Assembly (NCBI GenBank): GCA_902796815.1
Contig: CADBQL010000446.1
Coordinates: 1 to 5,957 of the forward strand
DNA: 5,957 nucleotides
Source of the DNA: an uncultured Coriobacteriaceae bacterium
GTDB taxonomy: Bacteria; Actinomycetota; Coriobacteriia; Coriobacteriales; Eggerthellaceae
Direction of reading: 5' to 3'
Shown here: positions 1-5,841 of the stretch, piece by piece
How positions within the stretch are numbered: position 1 is the first letter of the stretch
How the letters are laid out: the number at the start of each line of letters is the position of its first letter
Position numbers and translations under genes: made by a program
The notes under the pieces: generated by a model
The model's input: the letters and a program-made list of their open reading frames with translations, nothing else
Databases searched by the model: none
Told to the model about the DNA's origin: nothing

Positions 1-1073
1 ACGGCATGGCGTACAACTCGTATGTGATTATCGATCAAAGCGTTGCGGTTATGGACTCCGTCGAGACGCGCTTCGGCAGCGAATGGCTTACAAACCTCGC
101 TACAGCGCTCGATGGCCGTGCGCCTGATTACCTGGTAGTACAACACGTTGAGCCTGATCACTCGGCTAACGTCGCGCGATTCATGGACAGCTATCCCGCG
201 GCGCGTATCGTCGCGTCAGCCAAGGCGTTCGATATGCTGAACAACCTGTACGGTACCGACTACGCCGAGCGTCGTATCGTGGTCAAGGAAGGCGACGAGC
301 TCGAGCTCGGTGCTCACACGCTGCGTTTCATTGCGGCGCCGATGGTGCACTGGCCCGAAGTCATCATGACGTACGACGCCAAGGACAAGGTCGTGTTTTC
401 GGCTGATGCATTCGGAAAATTCGGCGCACTCGATGTTGAGCAGGACTGGGCATGCGAGGCGCGTCGCTACTACTTCGGCATCGTCGGCAAGTACGGCAAG
501 CAGGTTGCGGGCGTGCTCAAGAAGTTCGCTGCGCTCGACGTGCAGGTGATTTGCCCGCTGCACGGTCCCGTTCTTGCGGAAAATCTCGATTACTACTTGG
601 GGCTTTATAAGACCTGGTCTGCATACGAGGTCGAAAGCGAAGGCATTTCGATTGCGTACTGCTCGGTGTACGGCCATACGAAGGAAGCCGCCGAGCTCTT
701 GGCAGCCGAGCTTGCGGACGCTGGTTGTCCGAAGGTTGCTGTGAGCGACCTGGCGCGTGACGACATGGCGGAGGCGGTCGAGGATGCGTTCCGATACGGT
801 ACGCTTGTCCTGGTCAGCACGACGTACAATGCCGACATGTTCCCGTTCATGAAAACGTTTATCGATCATTTGGCCGATCACGCTTTCCAGAATCGCCGCG
901 TTGCGTTCATGGAAAACGGCAGCTGGGCTCCGAATGCCGCTAAGGCCATGAGGGCCAAGGTCGAAACGATGAAGGGCATCGAGATCGTCGAGCCGGTTGT
1001 GACCATCAAGGGCGCATTGAACGACGACTCCCGTGCTCAAATGAAGGAGCTGGTCGCAGCCCTGATGGCATAA
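1..1073 (+). CDS. Flavodiiron protein (class A FDP / FprA-type O2 or NO reductase), 5' end cut off
   Basis: This cytoplasmic enzyme reduces O2 to water, or NO to N2O, and so protects anaerobes. The reading frame is open from base 3; the ATG at 6 is internal, because the family reads Gly-Met-Ala-Tyr-Asn-Ser-Tyr here after some 30-45 residues that lie outside the window. Numbering from that Met, the beta-lactamase-like half carries the diiron ligands: H47-x-E49-x-D51 with H52, then H115, D134 and H186 (CPLHGP). The flavodoxin half starts near residue 214, with an FMN phosphate loop at 220-225 (SVYGHT), a STTYNADMFPF segment and an ENGSW segment. It ends after the flavodoxin fold, so there is no fused rubredoxin or flavin reductase domain, and an external electron donor (rubredoxin or F420-type) would be needed. 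The family call is secure; O2 versus NO preference cannot be read from the sequence. Confidence 0.95.
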   Translation, partial: GMAYNSYVIIDQSVAVMDSVETRFGSEWLTNLATALDGRAPDYLVVQHVEPDHSANVARFMDSYPAARIVASAKAFDMLNNLYGTDYAERRIVVKEGDELELGAHTLRFIAAPMVHWPEVIMTYDAKDKVVFSADAFGKFGALDVEQDWACEARRYYFGIVGKYGKQVAGVLKKFAALDVQVICPLHGPVLAENLDYYLGLYKTWSAYEVESEGISIAYCSVYGHTKEAAELLAAELADAGCPKVAVSDLARDDMAEAVEDAFRYGTLVLVSTTYNADMFPFMKTFIDHLADHAFQNRRVAFMENGSWAPNAAKAMRAKVETMKGIEIVEPVVTIKGALNDDSRAQMKELVAALMA

Positions 1074-1097
1074 ACGCGCAGAGCAGTGAGAAACGTG

Positions 1098-1124
1098 GGG
1101 CCGGACACTGTACGAAACTGGCCC
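1098..1124 (+). terminator. Inverted repeat after the flavodiiron gene, weak terminator candidate
   Basis: The arms 1098-1104 (GGGCCGG) and 1118-1124 (CTGGCCC) can form a 7-bp stem including one G-T wobble, with a 13-base loop. It lies 25 bases past the stop. No T-run follows, so intrinsic termination is uncertain; it may only stabilise the 3' end of the mRNA. A second GGCCC at 1154-1158 could compete for the same 5' arm. Confidence 0.25.
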
Positions 1125-1158
1125 TACAATCCAATAATCGGGGAGAAGGGTTTGGCCC

Positions 1159-1200
1159 GCTATCGCTTTCCGTGGGTGTTTGCGAGGAGGCTATCGTTTT
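1159..1200 (+). repeat. Pair of 11-base direct repeats upstream of the isomerase gene
   Basis: GCTATCGCTTT at 1159-1169 recurs as GCTATCGTTTT at 1190-1200, differing at one of 11 positions. The starts are 31 bases apart, close to three helical turns, so a protein could bind both copies on one face. The second copy lies within a larger imperfect hairpin (GCGAGGA at 1182-1188 against TTCTCGC at 1210-1216, with GCTA/TAGC inside). No regulator family is recognised. Confidence 0.3.
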
Positions 1201-1227
1201 AGCAAAGCATTCTCGCCCGTTTCCCAG

Positions 1228-1236
1228 TACTATAGA
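1228..1236 (+). promoter_or_regulatory. Possible -10 element for the isomerase gene
   Basis: The segment contains TACTAT (1228-1233) and TATAGA (1231-1236), each matching four of six bases of the TATAAT consensus. No convincing -35 box lies 16-18 bases upstream, so this is a weak call made mainly because the gene needs its own promoter after a 207-base gap. The rest of the gap holds only the inverted and direct repeats listed separately. Confidence 0.2.
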
Positions 1237-1266
1237 AAACAGCCTATTTGCAAGTGGCAATCATTC

Positions 1267-1275
1267 GAAAAGAGG
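1267..1275 (+). promoter_or_regulatory. Ribosome binding site that fixes the isomerase start at 1281
   Basis: GAAAAGAGG ends five bases before the ATG at 1281. The same frame stays open to a TTG at 1248, but that codon has no purine-rich sequence in front of it. The downstream ATG is therefore preferred. Confidence 0.7.
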
Positions 1276-1280
1276 TTCAC

Positions 1281-2975
1281 ATGAGTGACGCGGAAGCGAA
1301 GAAAACGTACCCGTCTGCGCAGACGCTCGTAGAAGAGAAAGCGGCGAGTCGCGTGCACGCGAAGGATGCGACGTTATACTCGTTCTCGAAAGAGGCTGAA
1401 GAGTATTCTGCAAGCTTCATGGGCTGGACTGATCTTGCCAGCAATCCGCCGTGCCCGCTTGCTGATATCAAGGGGCTCGCGCAATCGTTCATCGACCGCG
1501 GTTGGAAACTCGCGGTGCTCATCGGCCAAGGCGGATCGACGCAAGCGGCCATGACGATGACAAAATATGCCAAGGGCAACGGTCGCGGTATGGAATTCCG
1601 CGTTCTCGATTCCGATTCGCCGGTTCGTTTGCGCTCGATCCTATCGGATGCCGATCCGCGCACGACGCTCGTCATCGTGTCATCAAAGAGCGGCGGCACG
1701 CTGGAGATGGATTCGATGCTCAATGCCGTGAGCGTAGCCTTTTCGAGCGTTCTCGACGCCGAAGAGTTGCCATTGCACCTGGTCGCCATCACCGATCCGG
1801 GCTCTCCGCTTGCGCAGCGTGCGCAAGATGAAGGTTGGGCGGGGCTTCTGCTCGGCGAATCGGCTGTGGGCGGGCGCTTCTCTGCGCTTTCGGTGTTCGG
1901 CCTGTTCCCGGCCGCTATTGCAGGCATCGACATCGAAGAGCTCATAGCCGCCGGTGCCGAAATGGAGGCTGCTTGCTCCGTTGACGAGCAGGGCAATCCT
2001 GCCATCGAGCTCGCATCGTTCATGTACGACAATTGGCTAGCCGGTCGCGACAAGATCGCCTACGTTTCGCAAAAAAACGGTCGCGTGCTCGGCCTTTGGA
2101 TTGAACAGCTCGTTGCCGAAAGCACGGGCAAACAGGGCTTCGGCATTTTGCCCCAGCTCGAAATGGACACATTGCTCCTGCGCCGTGACGCGGGCGACCG
2201 CATGGTCGTGACCTATCAGAGCAAGGCTGACACTTGGGACGAAATCAAGGAGTTCCAGATGAGCCTTGCATGCATCGGTGAGGATATTCCGCGTCTCGAC
2301 TACGAGATCGAGACGGTCTACGACATCGCCAAGCATTTCGTCATGTGGGAGTATGCGACGGCGATGTGCGGTTTTCTCATGCAGGTTTCGCCGTTTGACC
2401 AGCCCGATGTCGCGTCTGCCAAGGCCAAGGTCCTCGACATCTTGGGCTCGAGCTTGCCCGAGCCGGACTTCGTGGAAGAGATGGTTGTAGGTTCGAATGT
2501 CGGAAAGGTCGAGGCGTACCTTTCGGAATGTTGCGCGGATGCGGCCAATATTCGCGAGGCACTCAAGGCGCTGCTCGATTCGATCAACCCGGGCGATTAC
2601 TTTGCGCTCAATGCGTTTGTGCCGTTCATGGGCGAAGGGCGCCGCGAAGCGCTCGAGGCTATTCGCCATCAGGTTGCAGCTTCCCGCCATGTGGCAGCAT
2701 GCCTCGAAATCGGCCCACGCTACCTGCACTCTACCGGGCAATTGCAGAAGGGTGGCCCGAACAAAGGCGTGTTCCTTATCGTGTCGGCTGACGAGCTCAA
2801 GGACATCCCGATCGTGGATGGCAAGGCTCCGAGCCTCGGCACGCTCGCCAAGGCGCAAGCCGCCGGCGATCGCGCAATCCTTTCGGAGCGCGGCCGTCGC
2901 TGCTTGCACCTGCACCTTCCCGACAATACCGGCGTTACGCTGCGCTGCCTCGCCAACATCATTTCCCAACTCTAG
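1281..2975 (+). CDS. pgi: Glucose-6-phosphate isomerase of the transaldolase-fusion type, stand-alone
   Basis: The 564-residue cytoplasmic enzyme is expected to interconvert glucose 6-phosphate and fructose 6-phosphate. It carries sugar isomerase signatures: IGQGGST at 81-87, SSKSGGT at 134-140 (sugar-phosphate binding), ITDPGSPL, GGRFSALS from 197, and WIEQLVAESTGK at 272-283 region, where E280 matches the catalytic glutamate of the family's ESxGK motif. The C-terminal part has YLHSTGQLQKGGPN (481-494), with H483, a hallmark of the isomerase half of bifunctional Tal-Pgi proteins. The N-terminus (RVHAKDATLY, residues 24-33) matches where that half begins, so there is no transaldolase domain, and the upstream neighbour is not a transaldolase. 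Compared with common forms, GMGGS reads GQGGS and SGTTLE reads SGGTLE. The isomerase fold is secure; exact substrate is inferred from the family. Confidence 0.88.
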   Translation: MSDAEAKKTYPSAQTLVEEKAASRVHAKDATLYSFSKEAEEYSASFMGWTDLASNPPCPLADIKGLAQSFIDRGWKLAVLIGQGGSTQAAMTMTKYAKGNGRGMEFRVLDSDSPVRLRSILSDADPRTTLVIVSSKSGGTLEMDSMLNAVSVAFSSVLDAEELPLHLVAITDPGSPLAQRAQDEGWAGLLLGESAVGGRFSALSVFGLFPAAIAGIDIEELIAAGAEMEAACSVDEQGNPAIELASFMYDNWLAGRDKIAYVSQKNGRVLGLWIEQLVAESTGKQGFGILPQLEMDTLLLRRDAGDRMVVTYQSKADTWDEIKEFQMSLACIGEDIPRLDYEIETVYDIAKHFVMWEYATAMCGFLMQVSPFDQPDVASAKAKVLDILGSSLPEPDFVEEMVVGSNVGKVEAYLSECCADAANIREALKALLDSINPGDYFALNAFVPFMGEGRREALEAIRHQVAASRHVAACLEIGPRYLHSTGQLQKGGPNKGVFLIVSADELKDIPIVDGKAPSLGTLAKAQAAGDRAILSERGRRCLHLHLPDNTGVTLRCLANIISQL

Positions 2976-3000
2976 GATATGACATAAAGTCGGGTTTTTT
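2965..3000 (+). terminator. Probable intrinsic terminator overlapping the isomerase stop codon
   Basis: The arm 2965-2974 (CCCAACTCTA) pairs with 2985-2994 (TAAAGTCGGG) at eight of ten positions, with two A-C mismatches and a 10-base loop. TTTTTT follows directly at 2995-3000. The stop codon TAG (2973-2975) lies at the top of the stem. The base of the stem is GC-rich and abuts the T-run, as in a rho-independent terminator; the mismatches lower confidence. Confidence 0.5.
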
Positions 3001-3027
3001 GTCATTAAGCATTTTGGTCGTTAATAG
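2999..3027 (+). promoter_or_regulatory. Possible promoter for hypF
   Basis: TTGTCA at 2999-3004 matches five of six bases of the -35 consensus and is followed after 17 bases by TAATAG at 3022-3027, a poor -10 match. Transcription would start near 3034, giving a leader of about 130 bases that includes the hairpin at 3050-3077. The -35 box overlaps the T-run of the preceding terminator. Confidence 0.3.
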
Positions 3028-3032
3028 GCGAA

Positions 3033-3118
3033 AGGCCCGAGCACAATCGCGGGGCAGGATGTTAAAGTCCTGCCCCGTTGCTGTTCGCAGACCCTGGGTG
3101 GGCCTACAGGTAACATCC
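3033..3118 (+). ncRNA. Candidate structured 5' leader of hypF, possible cis-regulatory RNA of unknown class
   Basis: The core is a perfect 10-bp hairpin: CGGGGCAGGA at 3050-3059 against TCCTGCCCCG at 3068-3077, with loop TGTTAAAG. AGGCCC at 3033-3038 is complementary to GGGCCT at 3100-3105 and could close a stem around it. GGATGTTA (3057-3064, upper 5' arm plus loop) is perfectly complementary to TAACATCC at 3111-3118; the loop bases alone give a five-pair pseudoknot (TGTTA with TAACA). No T-run follows the hairpin, so it is not a typical terminator. I could not match it to any riboswitch, 6S, SRP or tRNA consensus I know. The pairings are seen; a regulatory role is inference. Confidence 0.4.
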
Positions 3119-3142
3119 CCAATAACCCCGCCCGTTTCGGCT

Positions 3143-3154
3143 AGAAGGAAAGGA
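3143..3154 (+). promoter_or_regulatory. Ribosome binding site of hypF
   Basis: The purine stretch AGAAGGAAAGGA precedes the ATG at 3166. The nearest AGGA ends 11 bases before the start, a slightly long spacing. The start is nevertheless firm, because the protein then begins in register with the acylphosphatase domain of other HypF proteins. Confidence 0.6.
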
Positions 3155-3165
3155 TTAGCAACCAG

Positions 3166-5721
3166 ATGATCGATGCGCTTGACATACGAGTGCGCGGAAT
3201 CGTGCAGGGAGTCGGTTTTAGGCCATTTGTGTACCGACTTGCACGGCGCTACCTTATAAACGGCTGGGTGCTCAACGACCTTGATGGCGTGTTTATTCAT
3301 GCGGAGGGCGAAAGCAAATTGGTCGACGAGTTCGTGACCGAATTGCACATGAACCCGCCTGCCGCCTCGCGTATCACCGAAGTCGAGCTCAAAGAAGTGC
3401 CGCTTCAAGACTGCACGACGTTTGAGATTCGCGAATCGCAAGCCGATGCTGCCGATGAGGGTACGCTTGTTTCTGCTGACTTGGCGACCTGCGATGATTG
3501 CCTGCGCGAGTTGTTCGATCCGGCAGATCGGCGGTACAGGTATCCGTTTATAAACTGCACGAACTGCGGTCCGCGTTTTACGATCATTGATTCGCTGCCT
3601 TACGATCGACCTGCGACGTCGATGGCAGGCTTTACGATGTGCCCCGATTGCGCGCACGAGTACTCGGATCCGGCGGATCGACGCTTCCATGCTCAGCCAG
3701 ATGCCTGCTTTTTGTGCGGACCGCATCTGAGCTTGCGGGTGATGGATCATGCAAAAGGCCAGTTCGAAATCGACAGCCTGATTGATGCGGCGTTTGGCGA
3801 AAAAGAGCTTGTCGACAGTGATGCGCTTTCCGGCGCTGATGCTGACGGCGGTGTCGACGCGATTGCCGATGCGTCTTGTACGTCCCACCATGATGGCGTG
3901 CTCTGGGCCGCGACGCGTGCGCAATCCGACGCAATATTGGCGGCGGCGGTCGAAGTCCTGGTAGCTGGCGGCATCGTCGCGCTCAAAGGACTCGGGGGAT
4001 TTCACCTGGTATGCGATGCGGCAAACGAGCAAGCGCTTGCGACCTTGCGTGCGCGCAAACGCCGTGGAGGCCAAGCTTTCGCGGTCATGGTCGGCGATGT
4101 CGAGACGGCACGCGCGGTTTGCGAAATCACGCCGAGCGAGGAAGGCGTCATGCGCTCGGCTGCACGTCCGATCGCGCTCGTGCGCAAGCGCGCGGGAGTC
4201 GAGTTGGCAGTCGGGTTGGCCGACAATTTGCCCGAGCTGGGCGTCATGTTGCCGACGACGCCCGTGCAGCATTTGCTCATTCACGATTTCCGTGCGGCAT
4301 GTGGTCGTGACATGCTCGTCATGACCTCGGGAAACGCTCATGACGAACCTATCGTGACCGACGATGTGCAGGCGATTGCACGAATCGGCGCCATCGCGGA
4401 TATCATCGTGGGAAACGACCGCGCGATTCTTTCGCGCTACGATGATTCGGTTGTGCGCGTGCTCGCTCTCGGTGGCACCGATGCGCATGGTCATCCGAAC
4501 GAAGCGTTGCAGTTCATCCGTCGCGCGCGCGGCTACGCTCCGCTTCCGATCGAGCTCGATGATTCGTCGGAAAAGACCCAACGAGCTGTTTTTGCAGCCG
4601 GGCCCGAGCAGAAAAACACGTTTGCGTTCGCCTCCGACGGCCAAGCCTACGTGTCCCAACATATTGGAGACATGGAAGACGCAGACGTTTTCGATGCGTG
4701 GCTTGAAGCCAAGGAGCGGTTCGAGAAACTGTTCGCCATCAAGCCTACTGCGCTCGCCTGCGATGCGCATCCGGAGTACCTTGCCAGCAAGTGGGCGCGC
4801 GAACAGGCCCAGCGTCAGCAATTGCCCCTCGTGGAGGTGCAACACCATCATGCTCATATCGCGTCGGTGCTCGGCGAGCACGGCCTGTTTGGTCCGTGTT
4901 GTGGAATCGCGCTCGATGGTACGGGCTATGGTGCCGATGGAGCGATTTGGGGCGGAGAGGTGCTGCTCGCCAATCAACGCGATTACGAGCGGTTCGCAAA
5001 TCTGGCCTACGTGCCCATGCCGGGTGGTGCGGCTGCCATCAAGCATCCTCTGCGGATGGCGTACGGCTTGCTTTGGGCGTATGACCTGCTCGAACATCCA
5101 GGTGCACGCTTGGCCCTCGATATGCTTGGCGAGCAGGCGAACATTTGCGAGCAGATGATAGAAAGCGGCCTTAACACGCCGATGACCTCGTCCGCAGGGC
5201 GTCTTTTTGACGCAGTCTCGGCTGTGCTCGGCGTTTGCACGGAGGCGTCGTATGAAGGCGAGCCTGCCATTTTGCTCGACGCTGTTCGTTCGAGCGTGCG
5301 CGTTCCGCAATCTAATGCGTCTGTTCGCGAGCGTTACGCGTTTTCTTTCACGAAGAATTCTGCGACCCCGACGAGCACGGCGCACGATACCTCCGTTGCG
5401 CTCATCGACGCCGCTTCAACCGTGCGCGCCATCCTTGATGACCTGGTCGCAGGAGTATCTGTTAGCGAAATCTCGCAGCGTTTCCACGATGCGCTCGTCG
5501 ATGCTATCGTGCAGATTGCCGAGCTCGTGCGCGCTGCGTACGGCATTGAGCTTGTCGTGCTTTCGGGCGGCTGCTTCATGAATCGTTATATAGCCGAATG
5601 CGCTGCCGCGCGCCTTGGCGCAGCGGGTTTTACCGTCGCACTCAATGCCTCGCTTCCACCTAACGACGGTTGCATCTCCTACGGCCAAGCCGTCGTTGCC
5701 CTCGCCAACGCGCAGCAATGA
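3166..5721 (+). CDS. hypF: Carbamoyltransferase HypF, [NiFe]-hydrogenase maturation
   Basis: HypF uses carbamoyl phosphate and ATP to make carbamoyl adenylate and passes the carbamoyl group to the terminal cysteine of HypE, starting synthesis of the CN ligands of [NiFe]-hydrogenase. All four domains are present. The acylphosphatase domain has the VQGVGFRPF loop with R19 and N37. The zinc domain has C109/C112, C131/C134, C159/C162 and C181/C184, with the exact family spacing 2-18-2-24-2-18-2. The YrdC-like domain (about 255-460) keeps K298-x-R300 and S388-G-N390. The Kae1-like domain (about 474-851) has HHHAH at 560-564, DGTGYG from 584, SSAGRLFDA from 675, LSGG from 799 and ND834G. At 851 residues it is about 100 longer than E. 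coli HypF, partly through an Asp/Ala-rich insertion near 196-252. The usual RPxKP after KxR reads RGGQA (300-304). No other hyp gene is adjacent. Confidence 0.96.
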   Translation: MIDALDIRVRGIVQGVGFRPFVYRLARRYLINGWVLNDLDGVFIHAEGESKLVDEFVTELHMNPPAASRITEVELKEVPLQDCTTFEIRESQADAADEGTLVSADLATCDDCLRELFDPADRRYRYPFINCTNCGPRFTIIDSLPYDRPATSMAGFTMCPDCAHEYSDPADRRFHAQPDACFLCGPHLSLRVMDHAKGQFEIDSLIDAAFGEKELVDSDALSGADADGGVDAIADASCTSHHDGVLWAATRAQSDAILAAAVEVLVAGGIVALKGLGGFHLVCDAANEQALATLRARKRRGGQAFAVMVGDVETARAVCEITPSEEGVMRSAARPIALVRKRAGVELAVGLADNLPELGVMLPTTPVQHLLIHDFRAACGRDMLVMTSGNAHDEPIVTDDVQAIARIGAIADIIVGNDRAILSRYDDSVVRVLALGGTDAHGHPNEALQFIRRARGYAPLPIELDDSSEKTQRAVFAAGPEQKNTFAFASDGQAYVSQHIGDMEDADVFDAWLEAKERFEKLFAIKPTALACDAHPEYLASKWAREQAQRQQLPLVEVQHHHAHIASVLGEHGLFGPCCGIALDGTGYGADGAIWGGEVLLANQRDYERFANLAYVPMPGGAAAIKHPLRMAYGLLWAYDLLEHPGARLALDMLGEQANICEQMIESGLNTPMTSSAGRLFDAVSAVLGVCTEASYEGEPAILLDAVRSSVRVPQSNASVRERYAFSFTKNSATPTSTAHDTSVALIDAASTVRAILDDLVAGVSVSEISQRFHDALVDAIVQIAELVRAAYGIELVVLSGGCFMNRYIAECAAARLGAAGFTVALNASLPPNDGCISYGQAVVALANAQQ
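3751..3921 (+). other. Lineage-specific insertion between zinc and YrdC-like domains of HypF
   Basis: Residues 196-252 separate the last zinc cysteine pair from the first strand of the YrdC-like domain. In E. coli HypF, as I recall it, this linker is about 50 residues shorter. The stretch is rich in Asp and Ala (for example ADADGGVDAIADA) and includes one Cys and a His pair (C238, H241, H242). The frame is intact and codon use looks like the surroundings, so it is probably a disordered or surface linker. Its function is unknown. Confidence 0.6.
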
Positions 5722-5746
5722 GTTTCGCCCCTGGGGCAAAACTCAT
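5718..5746 (+). terminator. Strong hairpin enclosing the hypF stop codon
   Basis: ATGAGTTT at 5718-5725 pairs with AAACTCAT at 5739-5746. After one C-A mismatch, GCCC (5727-5730) pairs with GGGC (5734-5737) around a CTG loop. The TGA stop (5719-5721) is in the lower stem. No T-run follows on either strand, so it may act as a 3' mRNA stabiliser or a non-canonical terminator between hypF and cydA. Confidence 0.5.
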
Positions 5747-5758
5747 GTCATCCACCCA

Positions 5759-5787
5759 TTTGCAGCAATCAATTGTGGTGGTATTAT
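5759..5787 (+). promoter_or_regulatory. Extended -10 promoter of cydA
   Basis: TATTAT at 5782-5787 matches five of six bases of TATAAT and is preceded by TG with one intervening base (5779-5781), the extended -10 pattern. TTTGCA at 5759-5764 is a fair -35 box (four of six) at 17 bases. Transcription should start near 5794, giving a leader of about 48 bases. No clear FNR, ArcA or Rex site was recognised beside it. Confidence 0.55.
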
Positions 5788-5828
5788 GTAGCAACCTAGT
5801 AAAGATGGTGGAGTTGGGGTGCTGAAAA

Positions 5829-5837
5829 AAGGAGGTG
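5829..5837 (+). promoter_or_regulatory. Near-perfect Shine-Dalgarno of cydA
   Basis: AAGGAGGTG closely matches the complement of the 16S rRNA 3' end, with GGAGG ending six bases before the ATG at 5842. This is the strongest ribosome binding site in the window and suggests efficient translation. Confidence 0.75.
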
Positions 5838-5841
5838 TGCG

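Noticed and set aside
216..1040. 274-codon minus-strand frame opposite the flavodiiron gene
   Set aside because: No family motifs, and the plus-strand frame has every diiron ligand and the flavodoxin fold.
1006..1260. 84-codon minus-strand frame over the gap before the isomerase
   Set aside because: No ribosome binding site or recognisable motif; composition looks like random open frame in GC-rich DNA.
1248..1280. Upstream TTG start that would add 11 residues to the isomerase
   Set aside because: No ribosome binding site precedes it, whereas the ATG at 1281 has one at good spacing.
3050..3120. tRNA, SRP, 6S or a known riboswitch in the hypF leader
   Set aside because: The 10-bp stem with an 8-base loop does not fit a tRNA anticodon arm, the region is too short for 6S, and no SRP loop or riboswitch consensus that I know was found on either strand.
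2959..5385. 808-codon open frame on the minus strand opposite hypF
   Set aside because: It is rich in Arg, His and Ile with no recognisable domain and lies codon-for-codon against a well-conserved HypF; long antisense frames are expected opposite GC-rich genes.
5719..5746. TGA followed by a hairpin as a possible selenocysteine signal
   Set aside because: HypF is already complete with its conserved C-terminal ND-G motif just before the TGA, and readthrough adds no conserved sequence.
5718..5825. 35-codon frame whose ATG overlaps the hypF stop codon (ATGA)
   Set aside because: No Shine-Dalgarno precedes it, its start is in a strong stem, it runs through the cydA promoter, and the peptide resembles nothing known.
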